Origin: Chloroflexota bacterium
GTDB lineage: Bacteria; Chloroflexota; Dehalococcoidia; UBA2979
NCBI GenBank assembly: GCA_002725365.1
Contig: PBOW01000042.1
Location: 5,474-22,528 of the forward strand
Direction: 5' to 3'
DNA length: 17,055 nucleotides
The notes beneath the pieces are model-generated. The model was given only the letters and a program-made list of their open reading frames with translations. It was not told where the DNA came from and made no database searches. Both the position numbers and the translations under genes were made by a program. Positions 7,192-14,927 of this stretch are shown one piece after another. Within the stretch, counting starts at the first letter, position 1, and each line of letters opens with the position of its first letter.

Positions 7192-8412
7192 ATGAAGTTC
7201 TTTTCAACTCTAAGATCTGTTCTGCGGTTCCGAAAATTTGAAACAGACCCTGTTGCTCGTCGCCTTCAGAGTGTGGCTAGTGTTTCTGATTTACGAAATA
7301 TCTCGAAGCGCAGGCTGCCCGGAGGGGTTTTTGACTACATTGATGGAGCTGCGGAAGACGAGGTTACCCTTAGACGTAATAGTGAGGCGTATAACGCGGT
7401 CGAATTTAGGCCACGGGTATTCCGAGACGTAAGTAACATATCGGTAGCCTCGTCGCTACTAGGTAAGCCGCTGTCGTTTCCGCTTGTATTGGCTCCAACC
7501 GGTTTTGGGCGTATCGCTCACTCGCAGGGGGAACTCGCTGTGGCCCGTGCTGCAGAGCGTGCGAATATCCCATACACGTTGTCTACTTTGGGGACCCGGT
7601 CGATTGAAGACATTGCCGAGGTTTCGAATGGCAGGAAGTGGTTTCAAGTCTACGTTTGGCGTGATCGTGAACTGGTCAAGGAAATGCTTGAGCGAGCAAG
7701 TGCGTCGGACTACGAGGCAATTGCTATAACCGTTGATACTGCTGTCTTGGGAAGACGAGAGCGTGACGTGAGACAGGGCTTTACGTTGCCGCCGAAAATA
7801 GGACTAGGAACCATATGGGATGGGATACTACATCCGGGCTGGACCTGGGACTTTGTGAACGCTGAGCCAATATCATTTGCAAATGTCCGTGGGAAGTCAG
7901 TTGGTGATGGCTCAGATCCGGTTTCACTTGCTGGCTATATTAATTCCCAATTTGATCCGAGTCTTTCTTGGTCAGACATTGAATGGTTTAGGTCTATTTG
8001 GAAAGGCCCGATTGTCATCAAAGGGATTCAAACAGTGGAGGACGCCCGTATCGCCTCTGAAATGGATCTCGAGGCGATAGCACTATCCAACCATGGAGGC
8101 CGGCAGCTCGATGGGGCGCCGGCGCCATTTGAGTTGCTGGAATCGGTCGCGCAGGCTGTTGGTGGTGAAATCGAAATCATATGCGATGGTGGTGTACGAA
8201 GGGGTAGCGACATCGCGAAGGCTATATCGCTGGGAGCAGATGCATGTATGGCTGGACGTGCGTATCTCTATGGTCTGGGTGCTGCGGGCGAAAAGGGGGT
8301 AGATTTTGTCTTAGAGCATCTTAAAGAAGGACTCGTTCGAACTATGGCCCTAACCGGAGCAGCCTCACTGGAGGAACTTTCAGGGGACCTTGTTCGAATT
8401 AGGGACAAGTAG
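7192..8412 (+). CDS. FMN-dependent alpha-hydroxy-acid oxidase/dehydrogenase
   Basis: A 406-residue TIM-barrel flavoprotein oxidising (S)-2-hydroxy acids (lactate, glycolate or mandelate type) to 2-oxo acids. Seen: 'FDYIDGAAEDE' (47-57) with Tyr49, 'APTGFGRIAHSQGE' (101-114), Q152-V-Y154, 'TVDTAVLGRRERDVR' (180-194), Lys277 ('IVIKGI'), catalytic His301 and Arg304 in 'SNHGGRQLDG', and the FMN-phosphate region 'CDGGVRRGSD' (331-340) with 'AGRAYLYG'. Glycolate-oxidase numbering pairs these with Tyr24, Tyr129, Asp157, Arg164, Lys230, His254 and Arg257. The long stretch 200-258 is the variable loop that associates membrane-bound lactate/mandelate dehydrogenases with the bilayer, so a quinone acceptor is possible. 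MftD of mycofactocin synthesis belongs to the same family, but no mft genes are here. The exact substrate is unknown. Its stop codon abuts that of the convergent amidohydrolase. Confidence 0.9.
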   Translation: MKFFSTLRSVLRFRKFETDPVARRLQSVASVSDLRNISKRRLPGGVFDYIDGAAEDEVTLRRNSEAYNAVEFRPRVFRDVSNISVASSLLGKPLSFPLVLAPTGFGRIAHSQGELAVARAAERANIPYTLSTLGTRSIEDIAEVSNGRKWFQVYVWRDRELVKEMLERASASDYEAIAITVDTAVLGRRERDVRQGFTLPPKIGLGTIWDGILHPGWTWDFVNAEPISFANVRGKSVGDGSDPVSLAGYINSQFDPSLSWSDIEWFRSIWKGPIVIKGIQTVEDARIASEMDLEAIALSNHGGRQLDGAPAPFELLESVAQAVGGEIEIICDGGVRRGSDIAKAISLGADACMAGRAYLYGLGAAGEKGVDFVLEHLKEGLVRTMALTGAASLEELSGDLVRIRDK

Positions 8413-9540
8413 CTAGGTTGGAATTTGGTCCCCACCGCAAACAACGAATTCAATCTCTCTCAAGGCACTGAGGTTGTCTGTCGGATCTGAGCTCAGTGCC
8501 ACGAGGTCAGCTCGCAAGCCAGGCTCAATGCGACCACGGTCTGGCAAGCCGAGAAGCTCTGCGCTTCGATTTGTGGAAAGTTGCAGTACTTCCACCGGCT
8601 CGAGTCGACTTAGATTCTGCATAATCTCTAAGGAATAGCTGAGATTCTCATGAGGAGTGTGTGGGATGCCGCAGTCTGTGGACATCAACATACGAGCGCC
8701 ACTTTCAATCAAGTCCTGAGTAAGGGTTGCCCTTTTTTTGTATTGTTGGGTATTCTCCTGTCCCCATAGAGATCCGAATATAGTAGGCGAGACAATCGTG
8801 CCAGTTTCGGCAATTTCCTGAATTACCTCGGGCACAGGTTCGCTACCATCAGGTGTCTGAAAGGAGCAATGCTCAAGCATGTCGACTCCCCCAGCGAGTG
8901 CATGTCTAATTCCTTCTACACCATGAGCATGAGCAGTAACGCGCACTCCAAGCCTATGTGCCTCTTCAACGATTGCCCGCATTTCTGACTGAGTGTATTG
9001 TGCTCGTTCAACATTTGTCCCTGGTGTCATGTTGCCACCCGAGGCCATTACTTTTATCCAATCAACGCCCGACCGCACCCGTTCTCGGACCGCGACCCGT
9101 ACTCCTAGCTCGCCATCAGCCTCGCCACCCATGAAGTAGCAGTGACCACCAGTTGGAGTTATAGGGGCTCCGGCCACTATCAACGAAGGGCCTGAGACTA
9201 CCTCTTGATCTATTGAATCTCTAAGAGATATTGCTAGGTCTGTTGGCGCCCCTAGGTCTCTGACTGTTGTAATACCCGCCCGTAGCATTTTATGACTGTT
9301 GTCGATCATCCTAAGGAGCATGCTTGAAGGTGTATCGTTGTCGTAGACAGCCCGCCAGTCTTCTTTTCCATTGAAGCACAGGTGAGCATGAGCTTCGATC
9401 AGACCTGGGATAATAGTGAGTCCTTCTGCACTGATTGTATGTGCCTCCAGGGATGGACTGTCAGTAAACACCCCATCACTAATATGTATGTCTTTAAGCT
9501 CAGGACCATTGGAATTACCATCCCAGACCTTGGCTCCCAC
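8413..9540 (-). CDS. Metal-dependent amidohydrolase (imidazolonepropionase/prolidase-like)
   Basis: A cytoplasmic amidohydrolase-superfamily enzyme, 375 residues from the GTG. Seen: HxH on strand 1 in 'IEAHAHLC' (His51, His53), bridging-lysine candidate Lys163 in 'DWIKVMASGG', His204 in 'TAHAHG', His224 in 'LEHCSF' and Asp289 in 'MSTDCG'. Together these are the complete binuclear metal set of the imidazolonepropionase-like/Xaa-Pro dipeptidase-like branch. The C-terminal 'GRIEPGLRADLVALSSDP' is the usual beta-sandwich return. Likely substrates are N-acyl amino acids, dipeptides or cyclic amides; none can be chosen from sequence. The start is uncertain: the frame is open upstream to a TGA at 9595-9597, and 'QITIV' before the GTG would complete the expected first beta-strand. 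An earlier non-ATG start (CTG at 9589-9591 or an ATT codon) is therefore possible. The gene is tail to tail with the hydroxy-acid oxidase, with no gap. Confidence 0.9.
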   Translation of the reverse strand: MGAKVWDGNSNGPELKDIHISDGVFTDSPSLEAHTISAEGLTIIPGLIEAHAHLCFNGKEDWRAVYDNDTPSSMLLRMIDNSHKMLRAGITTVRDLGAPTDLAISLRDSIDQEVVSGPSLIVAGAPITPTGGHCYFMGGEADGELGVRVAVRERVRSGVDWIKVMASGGNMTPGTNVERAQYTQSEMRAIVEEAHRLGVRVTAHAHGVEGIRHALAGGVDMLEHCSFQTPDGSEPVPEVIQEIAETGTIVSPTIFGSLWGQENTQQYKKRATLTQDLIESGARMLMSTDCGIPHTPHENLSYSLEIMQNLSRLEPVEVLQLSTNRSAELLGLPDRGRIEPGLRADLVALSSDPTDNLSALREIEFVVCGGDQIPT

Positions 9541-9699
9541 AATAGTAATTTGTCGATTATTAGTAATTGTGGGACTCCTGTCTTTGGCCAGATATCAAGT
9601 CAGGCCTGTACGAACCTCAGGCTAGCTTAACAAATATTTTTTAACCCGATAGGGTGATAGGTTAGAAATTGTTGTATTTACTGTGTATTGGGTGGATAT
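9541..9699. other. Divergent intergenic region, amidohydrolase/YceI-like
   Basis: These 159 bp should carry promoters for both flanking genes. I see an AT-rich core (around 9630-9643) and GGTGG just upstream of the YceI-like ATG. I also see a short imperfect inverted TAACC...GGTTA pair near 9642-9665. No promoter is strong enough to assign. The left 55 bases may belong to the amidohydrolase if it uses an earlier non-ATG start. Confidence 0.45.
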
Positions 9700-10470
9700 A
9701 TGAGTATTTCGAAGTTCTGGAAACTGTTGTTCATTGCCGCTCTTGCTATTGTCGGCGCACTGATCGCAGGATTTCTTTATTTATATGTGTTCTCAGATCC
9801 TGAAGAGGAAGTAAGTCTTGAGGCGGCTGTTGCGGCGATCTCTACATCAACGAGTGTCTCTGCGGCTACAGCTACGGCTACAGCGACACAGTCGGCCACA
9901 GCAACACAATCAGCTACGGCGGACATGACCTCAGGTCTAGTTCTCACCGGTAGATGGACATTGTCGAGTGACAAGCCATCATTCGTCGGTTATAGAGTAA
10001 GTGAAATTCTAGTGAACACTGGTGCGTTTACAGCTGTGGGGCGTACCTCATCGGTGCAAGGCCAACTACAATTCGACGGTGATTCTATTTCTGAGGTGGA
10101 AATAAGTGCTGATCTCACCCAGCTGAAAAGTGATAATCAATATCGAGATCGAGCCCTACGAAGGCAGGCAATAGAGACTAATGAATTTCCAACAGCAACC
10201 TTCAGACTTACCGATCCTATTCAGGTCAGTGACTTCACTGATGGTGCGACGGTCGTCCGTTCTGTGGTGGGGGAATTAACGCTGCACGGTGTTACTAGGG
10301 ACGTTACGTTAGAGATAGCTGGTGAACTAGTAGATCACACCGTAGTGGTAGTTGGTTCTCTTGATATTTTGTTTAGTGACTACGAGATTGATACTCCATC
10401 ATCGCGATCGGTTGTGTCTATTGAGGACTACGGCGTGATGGAGTTCCAATTGTTTTTCGTCAAGCCGTAG
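9700..10470 (+). CDS. Membrane-anchored YceI-family (lipocalin-like) protein
   Basis: 256 residues from ATG 9700, chosen because GGTGG lies four bases upstream; an in-frame TTG at 9688 is less likely. Seen: a short basic N-terminus, one membrane helix (about 8-31) that lacks a clear signal-peptidase site, an acidic patch 'DPEEE', a low-complexity Ala/Thr/Ser/Gln linker (about 42-78), then a YceI domain (about 80-256). The domain has the family hallmarks 'QYRDRALRRQAIETNEFPTA' (148-167) and a late 'GELTLHGVTRDVTLEI' block. Known: YceI proteins are periplasmic or secreted beta-barrels that bind polyisoprenoid-like lipids. Inferred: the domain is tethered outside the cytoplasmic membrane by the flexible linker and may bind an isoprenoid, quinone or hydrophobic substrate for the downstream monooxygenase operon. 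It is 65 bp upstream of that monooxygenase. Confidence 0.85.
   Translation: MSISKFWKLLFIAALAIVGALIAGFLYLYVFSDPEEEVSLEAAVAAISTSTSVSAATATATATQSATATQSATADMTSGLVLTGRWTLSSDKPSFVGYRVSEILVNTGAFTAVGRTSSVQGQLQFDGDSISEVEISADLTQLKSDNQYRDRALRRQAIETNEFPTATFRLTDPIQVSDFTDGATVVRSVVGELTLHGVTRDVTLEIAGELVDHTVVVVGSLDILFSDYEIDTPSSRSVVSIEDYGVMEFQLFFVKP
9863..9921 (+). repeat. Imperfect tandem repeat encoding an Ala-Thr-Gln-Ser linker
   Basis: The stretch is built from degenerate units of the type GCTACGGCTACAGC and ACACAGTCGGCCACAGC. It encodes alternating Ala-Thr followed by two copies of ATQSAT. Units differ mostly at third codon positions, so the protein pattern is better kept than the DNA. It forms the flexible spacer between the membrane helix and the YceI domain and may vary in length between strains. 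Confidence 0.6.
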
Positions 10471-10535
10471 GTCTGAATTTCGGCAAATTGGTACGTAAGC
10501 TGATATATTCCTCGAGAGATTGAGGGGAAGTAAAT

Positions 10536-11501
10536 ATGGATATTGGGGCACTGCAGTTTTTCTCCTGGCCTGGTCGTCGTGTACCACTCCCCGAAGTATA
10601 TGAGCGGGCCCTGGAGCGAATCGAGATTATGGATCAATCGGGCTTTGATTGTGTCTGGCTGGCTGAGCATCATTTTTCGACATACTCGGTTTGTCCATCT
10701 GTTCATATGATGGGTGTGCAAGCTGCGTCTCGCACAAATAATATTCGAATTGGTATGGGAGTCACTTTGGCGGCGATGTACCATCCACTCCGTATCGCGG
10801 AAGAAATTGCATTGCTTGACCACTTTTCTGGCGGTCGGGTCAATTGGGGAGCCGGACGTGGCTTCGACAAAAAAGAGTATGAAGTGTTTGGGATCACCCC
10901 TGATAACGGAGGTGAGCGATTTCGAGAAAATGTGCAGATTGTAGTTGAAGCATGGAAGAACGAACGTCTCACGTATCATGGCAAATATTGGGACTTTGAT
11001 GACGTTGAGGTACTGCCTAAGCCATATCAGGACCCACATCCCCCGGTGTGGATGGCCGCAACATCCCGAGACTCGATTGAAGCGGCAGCAAAGCTTGGAT
11101 ATTCAATATTGATGGATCCTCACTCGAGCCACGAAGAAATTAGAGAAAAACGAGAATTGTTCTATGACACACTGCGGGAGTACGGACATCCCGCCGAAGA
11201 CAGAGTACTTCCAACTGCTCGACTGATTGCAGTTGCTGATACTGATGCCGAGGCAGAAGAAATTGCTAGCCAAGGTGCGAAGTGGATGTTGGGTAGCTAT
11301 ATTTCGCGGCCAGATGAGGAGATGGACCCAGTCGATAGATATGTTCAAAAGGTGATGATCCATGGTACGAAAGAGAAAGTGCTCGATGAAATTTTGAGGT
11401 TAAGAGAAGAAATTGGGCTCGATTCGCTTATATGTGCTTCATTGAGTCATGACAGTTTCGTCAGATTTACTAACGACGTACTTCCAAAATTGCCGAGATA
11501 G
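10536..11501 (+). CDS. LuxA-like LLM-class flavin-dependent oxidoreductase
   Basis: A 321-residue bacterial-luciferase-fold protein, from a different branch than the SsuD-like enzyme at 3911. Seen: 'GFDCVWLAEHHFSTYSVCPS' (about 36-55) with the LuxA-type EHH motif, 'IRIGMGVTLAAMYHPLRIAEE' (about 71-91), the substrate/flavin region 'GGRVNWGAGRGFDKKEY' (about 99-115), 'ERFRENVQIVVEAW', and 'PHPPVWMAATSRDSIEAAAKLG' (about 167-188). Known: this group oxygenates diverse substrates with reduced FMN from a partner reductase; a few members use F420. No reductase gene is visible here. The ribosome site GAGGGGAAG (10522-10530) lies six bases before the ATG and can pair weakly with CCTC at 10510-10513. 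The next gene, 85 bp downstream, encodes a ThDP enzyme, which suggests a shared pathway. The substrate is unknown. Confidence 0.9.
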   Translation: MDIGALQFFSWPGRRVPLPEVYERALERIEIMDQSGFDCVWLAEHHFSTYSVCPSVHMMGVQAASRTNNIRIGMGVTLAAMYHPLRIAEEIALLDHFSGGRVNWGAGRGFDKKEYEVFGITPDNGGERFRENVQIVVEAWKNERLTYHGKYWDFDDVEVLPKPYQDPHPPVWMAATSRDSIEAAAKLGYSILMDPHSSHEEIREKRELFYDTLREYGHPAEDRVLPTARLIAVADTDAEAEEIASQGAKWMLGSYISRPDEEMDPVDRYVQKVMIHGTKEKVLDEILRLREEIGLDSLICASLSHDSFVRFTNDVLPKLPR

Positions 11502-11586
11502 ATGTAACTAAATTATAAATTCAGTAAGCTACAGGGATAGGCACATATCTCTTCGGTACGTGCGATTAATATAGGGGGTATCTAAC

Positions 11587-13221
11587 GTGCAAGTTGCGGA
11601 CGCGATAGCAGAAATTTTAAAAAAAGAAGGTGTGGAGTTCATCGTAGGTTATCCGGTGAACCCGATTATCGAAGCAGCTGCTCGGGCAGATATTCGGACG
11701 ATTATTGTTCGTCAGGAGCGGACCGGAATACACATGGTTGATGCCTTCAGTCGTGTCAACTCCGGTAACGAAATTGGTGTATTTGTGATGCAACATGGTC
11801 CGGGGACTGAGAATGCCTTTGGAGGTGTTGCTCAGGCATATGGTGAGTCAGTTCCAATAGTGGTGATACCAATGGGGTATCCGAGAAGTCTTACAAATGT
11901 GACCCCGAACTTTAGTGGTCTTTTGAATTTTCAACATGTGGCGAAGTCAGTTGAGCAGGTGACACTTTCTTCTTCAGTACCTGATGCTATGCGCCGGGCC
12001 TTTAGTGCTGTGCGCAACGGACGACCACGACCAGCAGTGGTAGAGATACCTGGCGACGTTTTCGCCGAAGAGGTAGAGAACTTGTCATATACCCCAGTGA
12101 AGACTGCAAGATCTGCTCCGGATCCGGCCGATGTGACCAAGGCGGCCGAGATACTAGTTAAGGCTGAACGTCCGATTATTTATGCGGGTCAGGGGGTGCA
12201 TTATGCTGAGGCTTGGCCAGAACTCAAAGAGTTGGCAGAACTGCTCGAGGCTCCGGTCACTACAAGCTTGGAAGGGAAAAGTGCATTTCCAGAAAGTCAT
12301 CCCCTGTCGTTAGGCTCGGGCGGTCGATCACTTCCCCAGCCAGTTCATGAATTCTTGCAGGCTTCAGATGTAGTATTTGGTATAGGGTGTTCATTTTTTG
12401 CCACAGGATTTGGAATCCAGTTTCCAAAAGGCAAGACAGTAATTCATTCTACGTTGGACCCGCTAGATTTAGACAATACATTAGAGGTTACTCAGCCACT
12501 GGTTGGGGATGCGAAGTTAACCTTACAAGCACTGATTCCAGTTGTTGCTGAGCTCGTCGGCTCTGGTGGAAGGGGGCGTGCGGATTCTGTTGCCGCCGAG
12601 ATCTCTACTATCCGTCAGAAATGGTTGGGAGATTGGCAAGCGAAACGGGATGATGACAGTGCTCCACTCTCACCCTACAGAGTATTGCGAGACCTACACG
12701 CGACTGTCGACGTTGATAACACGATTATCACCCATGATGCCGGGAGTCCTCGGGACCAGTTGTCACCGTTTTGGACAACAGATGTTCCATTGAGTTATAT
12801 CGGATGGGGAAAAACTACTCAGCTCGGTTATGGCCTAGGTTTGGCAATGGGAGCCAAGTTGGCTCGTCCAGATAAGCTTTGTATCAATGTTTGGGGTGAT
12901 GCCGGGATCGGCTTCACTGGAATGGACTTTGAAACAGCTGTTCGTGAAAATATCCCTATTCTGTCGATTCTGCTGAATAATTTTTCAATGGCTATAGAGA
13001 TTCCAATCATGCAGGTGGCGCAAGAGAAGTATGGCTCGACCGATATTTCAGGGAATTATTCCGAAATGGCTAAAGCTTTTGGAGGATACGGGGAACGAAT
13101 TGAACGCCCTGAAGACATCGTTCCGGCGATTGAGCGTGGAATCAAGAAGACTCAAGAGGGTACAGCAGTATTGCTAGAGTTCATCACACAGCAGGACTAC
13201 ACCTACTCGGTTTTCAAGTAG
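11587..13221 (+). CDS. Thiamine-diphosphate-dependent enzyme, acetolactate-synthase-like
   Basis: A 544-residue enzyme with the three-domain layout of the acetolactate synthase/benzoylformate decarboxylase family: pyrimidine-binding (about 1-170), central (about 185-325) and pyrophosphate-binding (about 370-530). Seen: catalytic Glu44 in 'VRQERTGIHMVDAFSR', 'QHGPGTENAFGGVAQAY', 'RPAVVEIPGDV', and the ThDP/metal motif 'GDAGIGFTGMDFETAVRE' (from G437) ending in NN (464-465). The motif has Ala where most members have Gly (GDG). The usual 'FGYPGGAI' of acetolactate synthase is 'VGYPVNPII' here, and the family's 'RHEQ' is 'RQER', so it is unlikely to be the biosynthetic enzyme. Inferred: decarboxylation or carboligation of an oxo-acid or aldehyde from the neighbouring monooxygenase. 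The GTG start is supported by AGGGGG at 11573-11578. Confidence 0.88.
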   Translation: MQVADAIAEILKKEGVEFIVGYPVNPIIEAAARADIRTIIVRQERTGIHMVDAFSRVNSGNEIGVFVMQHGPGTENAFGGVAQAYGESVPIVVIPMGYPRSLTNVTPNFSGLLNFQHVAKSVEQVTLSSSVPDAMRRAFSAVRNGRPRPAVVEIPGDVFAEEVENLSYTPVKTARSAPDPADVTKAAEILVKAERPIIYAGQGVHYAEAWPELKELAELLEAPVTTSLEGKSAFPESHPLSLGSGGRSLPQPVHEFLQASDVVFGIGCSFFATGFGIQFPKGKTVIHSTLDPLDLDNTLEVTQPLVGDAKLTLQALIPVVAELVGSGGRGRADSVAAEISTIRQKWLGDWQAKRDDDSAPLSPYRVLRDLHATVDVDNTIITHDAGSPRDQLSPFWTTDVPLSYIGWGKTTQLGYGLGLAMGAKLARPDKLCINVWGDAGIGFTGMDFETAVRENIPILSILLNNFSMAIEIPIMQVAQEKYGSTDISGNYSEMAKAFGGYGERIERPEDIVPAIERGIKKTQEGTAVLLEFITQQDYTYSVFK

Positions 13222-13268
13222 TATTTGGCGTCCTCCTAGTCGCCGGAATGTTATAGGCGCTTCCTAAG

Positions 13269-13895
13269 ATGATTCTGAGGTTGTGTAAGCTGTATATCGG
13301 TTTAATCCTGTTTGGATTAGGCCTAGCACTCATGCTTGAAGGTGATCTTGGTCTTGGCCCTTGGGAAGTACTACATCAAGGACTATCAAAACAGTATGCT
13401 GCATCGGTTTCAGTGTTTGGTTGGGAAATTGATTTTAGTAGTGTTGGAATGGTCAGCATTTTCGTTAGTGTATTAGTGCTTGTGTTTTGGATTCCATTAC
13501 GCGAGCGGCCGGGCTTCGGAACTATTATGAATTTTCTGGTGATAGGGATCACTATTGATGTAGGCATGGCACTGCTGCCCAACCCCGATCTATTTATCTT
13601 GAAGTTTATGATGATGTTTCTTGGACCTGTGAGCGTAGCACTTGGGACGATTCTCTATATTGGTGCTCGAATGGGGGCAGGCCCCAGAGACGGCCTCATG
13701 ACTGGCCTCGCCAAGAGAGGGATTCCGGTCGCATTGGGTAGGACAATGATTGAGGTTACCGTATTAATTTGTGGCTTTTTGCTTGGCGGTAGTGTCGGCT
13801 TAGGAACGGTATGGTTCGCATTCGGTATTGGACCACTTATCCAACTGATTGGCAGGTATGGGCCGTTTGATGATTCAGTCCTGAGTCATAAATAA
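13269..13895 (+). CDS. YczE/YyaS/YitT-like integral membrane protein
   Basis: A 208-residue polytopic membrane protein with about five or six hydrophobic helices. Seen: the family's near-invariant 'GLALMLEGDLGLGPWEVLHQGL' region after helix 1 (about residues 18-39), and later 'GARMGAGPRDGLMTGLAKR' followed by 'GRTMIEVTVLICGFLLGGSVGLGTVWFAFGIGPLIQ'. Known: YczE-like proteins are conserved in many bacteria. Bacillus YczE affects lipopeptide production by an unknown mechanism, and no transport substrate is proven for the group. The gene follows the ThDP enzyme by 47 bp on the same strand and precedes the MBL hydrolase by 76 bp, so a role in moving a substrate or product of that cassette is possible but unproven. 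There is no strong ribosome site before the ATG. Confidence 0.82.
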   Translation: MILRLCKLYIGLILFGLGLALMLEGDLGLGPWEVLHQGLSKQYAASVSVFGWEIDFSSVGMVSIFVSVLVLVFWIPLRERPGFGTIMNFLVIGITIDVGMALLPNPDLFILKFMMMFLGPVSVALGTILYIGARMGAGPRDGLMTGLAKRGIPVALGRTMIEVTVLICGFLLGGSVGLGTVWFAFGIGPLIQLIGRYGPFDDSVLSHK

Positions 13896-13971
13896 ATTCA
13901 TTTCGATCTATTTCCGAGCAACTTGATCTGTCACATTAGAATTTAATCAAATAGACGAACAGAGGCTAACT

Positions 13972-14847
13972 ATGAGACTGTCAGCAACTTTTAAGGTGGG
14001 AGAAGTATCTGTTGCGGCATTGTCTGATGCTGCTACAGAAATGCCTGTCCCTAAATTTTTCAATAACGTACCTGTCCATCAGTGGACGAAGGCACTGTCT
14101 ATCAAGGCTCCGGATGACAATGTGCCGTTTAACTTCGGATCTTTTCTTCTTCGTGGTAACAGTAGAACGGTCCTTCTCGATACTGGATTTGGTGAACAGG
14201 GCCCGTACACGGAAGCTGAGGGAGCCGGAGGTCTACTCGATAGGATTCGTGATCTGGGAGTTAATCTCGAGGAAATTGATGCAGTAATACATACACATCT
14301 GCATTTCGACCATGTTGGTTGGAATACAGTGCCTCAGGAGGGACAAAGAATTCCAACCTTTCCGAACGCCGTTTGGCGCGTATCTGACGAAGAAATTGCT
14401 TGGTGGAATTCAGGTGCAGTTCAGCCACATCCGGACTACGTGGGAATATTGGAAGACGTTTTCGATCCAATAGTGGAGCGAGGTAAAGTCGAGACCTTTT
14501 CAGGAGAACAATTAATTGAGCCATTCCTCACGTCAATACCAACCCCGGGGCACACCCCTGGTCATACTTCATTCTTGCTTTCATCAGGGGGTGAGCATTT
14601 ACTCTTAGTAGGTGATGCAGCACATCACCCAGAGCATCTCGTTAATCATGAATGGGTCCCAGCTGTTGATCAGGATCCGACCGAAACAACCAGATCGAGG
14701 AGGCGTATTGTCGACGTTGCAATCGAAAAAAATGCTCTGGTCACTGGTGGGCACTTTCCCATACTGACCGTTGGGAAATTATCTGAATCAGATAGCAGTA
14801 TTCACTTTGAGCCAGTCAATATAGATGAGACTGTCGATTTTAGTTGA
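13972..14847 (+). CDS. MBL-fold metallo-hydrolase
   Basis: A 291-residue metallo-beta-lactamase-superfamily hydrolase of the lactonase/glyoxalase-II-like type. Seen: 'LLDTGFGEQGP' (68-78), the metal motif HxHxDH as H109-L-H111-F-D113-H114, 'TPGHTPGHTSFLL' (191-203) giving His198, 'VGDAAHHPEHL' (213-223) with bridging Asp215, and 'TGGHFPI' with His261. The full binuclear metal set is present, so the enzyme should be active. There is no signal peptide. AGAGG at 13961-13965 fits the ATG. Known: relatives hydrolyse lactones, thioesters or other esters. The position between an LLM monooxygenase/ThDP enzyme and a GYD protein suggests it opens a lactone or ester made by the cassette (inference). The particular substrate is unknown. 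Confidence 0.9.
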   Translation: MRLSATFKVGEVSVAALSDAATEMPVPKFFNNVPVHQWTKALSIKAPDDNVPFNFGSFLLRGNSRTVLLDTGFGEQGPYTEAEGAGGLLDRIRDLGVNLEEIDAVIHTHLHFDHVGWNTVPQEGQRIPTFPNAVWRVSDEEIAWWNSGAVQPHPDYVGILEDVFDPIVERGKVETFSGEQLIEPFLTSIPTPGHTPGHTSFLLSSGGEHLLLVGDAAHHPEHLVNHEWVPAVDQDPTETTRSRRRIVDVAIEKNALVTGGHFPILTVGKLSESDSSIHFEPVNIDETVDFS

Positions 14848-14927
14848 TTTGCGGTTAGCCGTTTTACATAATATTCAGCTCGCACTTGTATTGCTAGAGT
14901 TCAGGGAAGAGTTTATTGGAGGTATGT

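Noticed and set aside
7192..8412. Hydroxy-acid oxidase as MftD of mycofactocin biosynthesis.
   Set aside because: No mftA, mftB, mftC or mftE gene is nearby, and the family signature is shared by lactate, glycolate and mandelate enzymes.
8402..8432. GGGAC...GTCCC inverted repeat spanning the abutting stop codons, a possible bidirectional terminator.
   Set aside because: The stem is only 5 bp with a 21-base loop and no U-tract.
13225..13243. GGCG...CGCC hairpin after the ThDP gene as a terminator.
   Set aside because: It has a four-base stem and no U-run, and the next gene follows closely on the same strand, so read-through is more likely.
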